64,000 nt of DNA from Marinomonas hwangdonensis (lineage in GTDB: Bacteria; Pseudomonadota; Gammaproteobacteria; Pseudomonadales; Marinomonadaceae), in assembly GCF_003721245.1 (NCBI RefSeq), contig NZ_RIZG01000001.1, positions 310,001 to 374,000 on the forward strand, given 5' to 3'. Shown here one piece after another: positions 61,755 through 64,000 of the stretch (positions within the stretch are counted from its first letter, which is position 1; each line of letters starts with the position of its first letter). The notes beneath the pieces are model-generated. The model was not told the origin of the DNA and ran no database searches. It saw only the letters and a program-made list of their open reading frames with translations. The position numbers and the translations under genes were made by a program.

Positions 61755-63020
61755 TTACAGTAAACCGAGGTGTTTTTTAAGGGTGTATTGTTGTGCTTCG
61801 GTTAGGGCTGATGCCTTTCCTGATTTAATCATTTGACTCCAGCGTGTCCATGATTTGATCGCTTCGCCTTGATGGCCACGATTGAGAAATTGCTGTATCT
61901 CAATGCGAAACGAATTTGACATGGCCGCGGGGTTGGTTTTCCCAAAAGAACGTAACCGAGCCAGTGTGCGCTTAAATTTATCGGCGAGTTTGGCGTTGTC
62001 ATCTTTACTTGCCATCATGCTGGTTAGACACTTTAGGTAGTCGTAATAATACTCGACTTTTTCATTCGGGGTGTCTCGGGTTAAACGAATCAAACGAGAG
62101 TAACCCTGTTCCGCATTTGGCCAGTCTTTAAGTTTCATACTAATTTGTGCCAGACGCAAAGCCCGTTCAAACGCCCGTGGTGATACTTCCAGTGCCGCTA
62201 TCATGGCGTCTTGTGCTGCTTTCTCATTACCAAGGCTCTCGTGGGCGTCGGCTAATTGATCATAAGCCGATAGAAAATAACGGCTTAAACTGATCGTGTG
62301 CTCGAATTTTTTCACCGCAGCCGCTACTGTTCCAAGCTTTAACTCACACAAGGCAATACCGTAATGAGCCCAAGCCAGATTCTTATTTTTATGAGTCACC
62401 AGCATGTAATGATTTTTTGCGTCTTTATAACGACCACGCTCATACAGTGATTCACCAATGACTTTTAAGCACTGACTGGCGTAATGAGGGGAATGCGCCA
62501 TGGTTTCTTTGGCTTGTGCTTCCATCCCATCAAAGTCGGATTTTTTTCGTGCATCATTGATGCCTTTAAAGGCTTTCTTTTGCAGCTTAACCCTTTCCAA
62601 ACGACGATAGAAAGCCGTGGGGGGAAAAGGCTTAACCAAATAACTGTCGGGTTGGTACTCTAAGACATTCACCACACTTTCATAGGCGGTGTCCGCAGTG
62701 ATCATGATGAAAATGGTGGAGTGGTCTTGGGAGTAGTTTTTACGTGCGGTTTCTAGAATTTGCTGACCATCAATACTGCCCCCCAAATTATAGTCAGATA
62801 GAACAATATCATAGGGTCTTTCGAGAATGCGTTTGATGGCGGCTTGGCCAGAAGGTTCCACATCAATATTGGAGTAGCCCAGTGACGTCATCAAGGACTT
62901 GAGCATCAGTCGCATTTCGCCAATATCTTCGATGATGAGTACACGTTTTTTTGACACATTCGCAAGGTTCTGTTGCGGTTTATTTGTATCATCAACACCT
63001 AGAGTGATTGCATCTACCAC
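61755..63020 (-). CDS. REC-TPR response regulator, VieB-like
   Basis: 421 residues. A receiver domain (about 25-145) has the acidic pocket IIEDIGE, phospho-Asp76 in VLSDYNLGG and the lysine in YLVKPF. It is followed by TPR repeats (about 160-330: AWAHYGIALCELKLG, SAYDQLADAHESLGNEKAAQ, ALRLAQISMKLKDWPNAE) and no DNA-binding domain. V. cholerae VieB has this same layout and inhibits its histidine kinase by protein contact. No kinase is adjacent here. Confidence 0.88.
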   Translation of the reverse strand: MVDAITLGVDDTNKPQQNLANVSKKRVLIIEDIGEMRLMLKSLMTSLGYSNIDVEPSGQAAIKRILERPYDIVLSDYNLGGSIDGQQILETARKNYSQDHSTIFIMITADTAYESVVNVLEYQPDSYLVKPFPPTAFYRRLERVKLQKKAFKGINDARKKSDFDGMEAQAKETMAHSPHYASQCLKVIGESLYERGRYKDAKNHYMLVTHKNKNLAWAHYGIALCELKLGTVAAAVKKFEHTISLSRYFLSAYDQLADAHESLGNEKAAQDAMIAALEVSPRAFERALRLAQISMKLKDWPNAEQGYSRLIRLTRDTPNEKVEYYYDYLKCLTSMMASKDDNAKLADKFKRTLARLRSFGKTNPAAMSNSFRIEIQQFLNRGHQGEAIKSWTRWSQMIKSGKASALTEAQQYTLKKHLGLL

Positions 63021-63106
63021 GACAACTACCTGATTTTATAGAGTTATACAAAAAATAATGCAATCTTTATATCATGCAAGGAAGTGAAATACTAAAAAAA
63101 ATCACA

Positions 63107-63147
63107 TTTGAAAAATAAAAAAGTGACGGTGTTTAGCCGTCACTTTT
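63107..63147 (-). terminator. Terminator of the 2OG-Fe(II) dioxygenase gene
   Basis: AAAAGTGACGG and CCGTCACTTTT form an 11-bp stem with a 7-nt loop. On the minus strand a T-rich tract follows. Confidence 0.8.
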
Positions 63148-63192
63148 CTGGGTGCCTAAAAAGCAAGAAGCAATGATTTTAGTGTAGGGCAA

Positions 63193-63843
63193 TTAATGCA
63201 CTAAGTTGGCGGTAAGCACAAACACGTCCATATAGCCCTTGTCGCCGTTTGTTGGCTGGATAGGTTGGGCGCTATGGAAAAATTTACGATCATTAAGTAC
63301 GACAAATTCGCCTTTATCAAAGTGGTGGCTGATCAGTGCTGGGCTGTTCTTGTCTAGATGCACATTGATGCTGCCGCCTTCAATATTGTGGCGTTGCATG
63401 ACATAGATTCCAATGCGATCGAATCCGTCTTGATGAACGCCTTCTGGTGCGACTTCAGCACTTTTATGGTCAGCAAAGATACGCAGTTGGTGTACCTCTA
63501 TCGGTGTTCCGTCTGCCACGTTTGCCATGGTTTGAAAGTGCTGAAATAGTTCAACAAAGGCATCATCACGGACAATGCTATCGTCAATTTCTTCGTAGCT
63601 GCGAACAACGTCACCCTGGAAGTGGTTGATGCTTTTGTCCTGCACAAAGGTTTGCATTGGCAAGCGATTCAGCGCCCCTTGTTCAACGGTAAAGCGTGAG
63701 TAACGACGCAGACGAAACTCGCCATCAGCATAGGGATTAGGCGGCAAATGGTCAAAGGAAGGGGCAAGATGATTAACGCTTTCGGCCGTCAGTTGACCCA
63801 GTTCAAGGTAGAAAGATGTGTTTTGAGACTTTTCGGAAATCAT
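63193..63843 (-). CDS. 2OG-Fe(II) dioxygenase family protein (PF10014-like)
   Basis: 216 residues. The jelly-roll iron ligands appear as His137-x-Asp139 (GVHQDGFDRIG) and His190 (KFFHSAQPI), with the 2-oxoglutarate-binding side after it. RLRRYSRFTVEQG and IEVHQLRIFAD support the family of free amino-acid hydroxylases (IDO type). The product cannot be named. ATG 63843 was chosen because AGAGGA lies 7 nt upstream; a reading from 63864 has none. Upstream of it nothing else is seen to the window edge. Confidence 0.85.
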   Translation of the reverse strand: MISEKSQNTSFYLELGQLTAESVNHLAPSFDHLPPNPYADGEFRLRRYSRFTVEQGALNRLPMQTFVQDKSINHFQGDVVRSYEEIDDSIVRDDAFVELFQHFQTMANVADGTPIEVHQLRIFADHKSAEVAPEGVHQDGFDRIGIYVMQRHNIEGGSINVHLDKNSPALISHHFDKGEFVVLNDRKFFHSAQPIQPTNGDKGYMDVFVLTANLVH

Positions 63844-64000
63844 GATGTTGTCCTCTTTTGACATCGGCAGATTGTGCGCGACGAATTGTATTATTGTTGT
63901 AGCGCTTCATGGGCGCCTTCTTCTAGTGTAGTAGGAATGAAAGAGAAAAACTTTGCTTTTTATGTCCTTTGTAAGGGTATTTAGAGATAAGTAATTCACT

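Noticed and set aside
1-64000. CRISPR array or prophage
   Set aside because: No regularly spaced repeats of 24-40 bp and no phage structural genes were seen.

Overview
The window looks like chromosomal DNA of a marine gammaproteobacterium of the Oceanospirillales type. Marinomonas or a close relative is my best guess, inferred from gene families and synteny; no 16S rRNA or database comparison was available. Most of it is ordinary core genome. It holds about 64 genes, all but one of them complete: argH at the left edge lacks its N-terminus. I found no tRNA, rRNA, CRISPR array or prophage.

Layout. 1-1004 is the 3' part of argH. 1060-1878 encodes an unknown membrane-anchored, acid-rich protein. 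2100-5740 is the conserved block lptM-lysA-dapF-DUF484-HAD phosphatase, in which xerC is missing from its usual slot; trxA follows. 6246-8622 (minus) is a two-gene polyamine operon for the carboxynorspermidine route. 8963-16467 carries membrane and stress genes (NnrU, YegD-like Hsp70, FUSC), a convergent-then-divergent LysR/MFS pair, a Nudix hydrolase, a TPR-like protein, a DEDDy exonuclease and RraA. 16633-20160 holds a fasciclin protein with a probable ECF-sigma promoter, an HBM-type chemoreceptor and an HD phosphohydrolase.

20161-22980 is the one clearly accessory patch: a Phd/ParE toxin-antitoxin operon with a perfect operator palindrome, an IS110-family (probably IS1111-group) element with structured non-coding ends, and about 500 bp of unrecognised sequence. 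23156-26573 is the divergent ppsA/ppsR pair. 26989-34191 runs rnr, rlmB and then a cobalamin nucleotide-loop cluster (cobT, cobS, cobC, a TRIC-type channel gene, cobO), tightly packed behind rlmB. 34351-37401 holds YitT, GNAT, RsuA, DUF2750 and TetR genes. 37408-40866 encodes a 1152-residue SLC5-fused hybrid sensor kinase of the CbrA type.

41272-50355 includes an SlyD-like isomerase, an ElaA-like acetyltransferase, a glutaredoxin-like protein, two separate Lrp/AsnC plus class V aminotransferase modules, a two-subunit sodium:solute symporter (VC_2705 type with its DUF4212 partner) and a MOSC protein. 50542-56260 is a tripartite RND efflux operon with 4-nt overlaps. 56404-59251 is a MocR-type regulator divergent from a DUF1127-LysE pair, with four copies of one 7-bp motif between them, followed by a GIY-YIG gene. 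The right edge has a VOC protein, RecQ, a VieB-like REC-TPR regulator and a 2OG-Fe(II) dioxygenase.

The best candidates for further study are the two structured ends of the IS110-family element (a stem that covers the transposase ribosome-binding site, and a downstream stretch that could be a bridge RNA), the repeated ATCGAAT palindromes around ppsR, the four-site operator of the MocR regulator, and the TGATCC-N16-CGTAAA promoter of the fasciclin gene.
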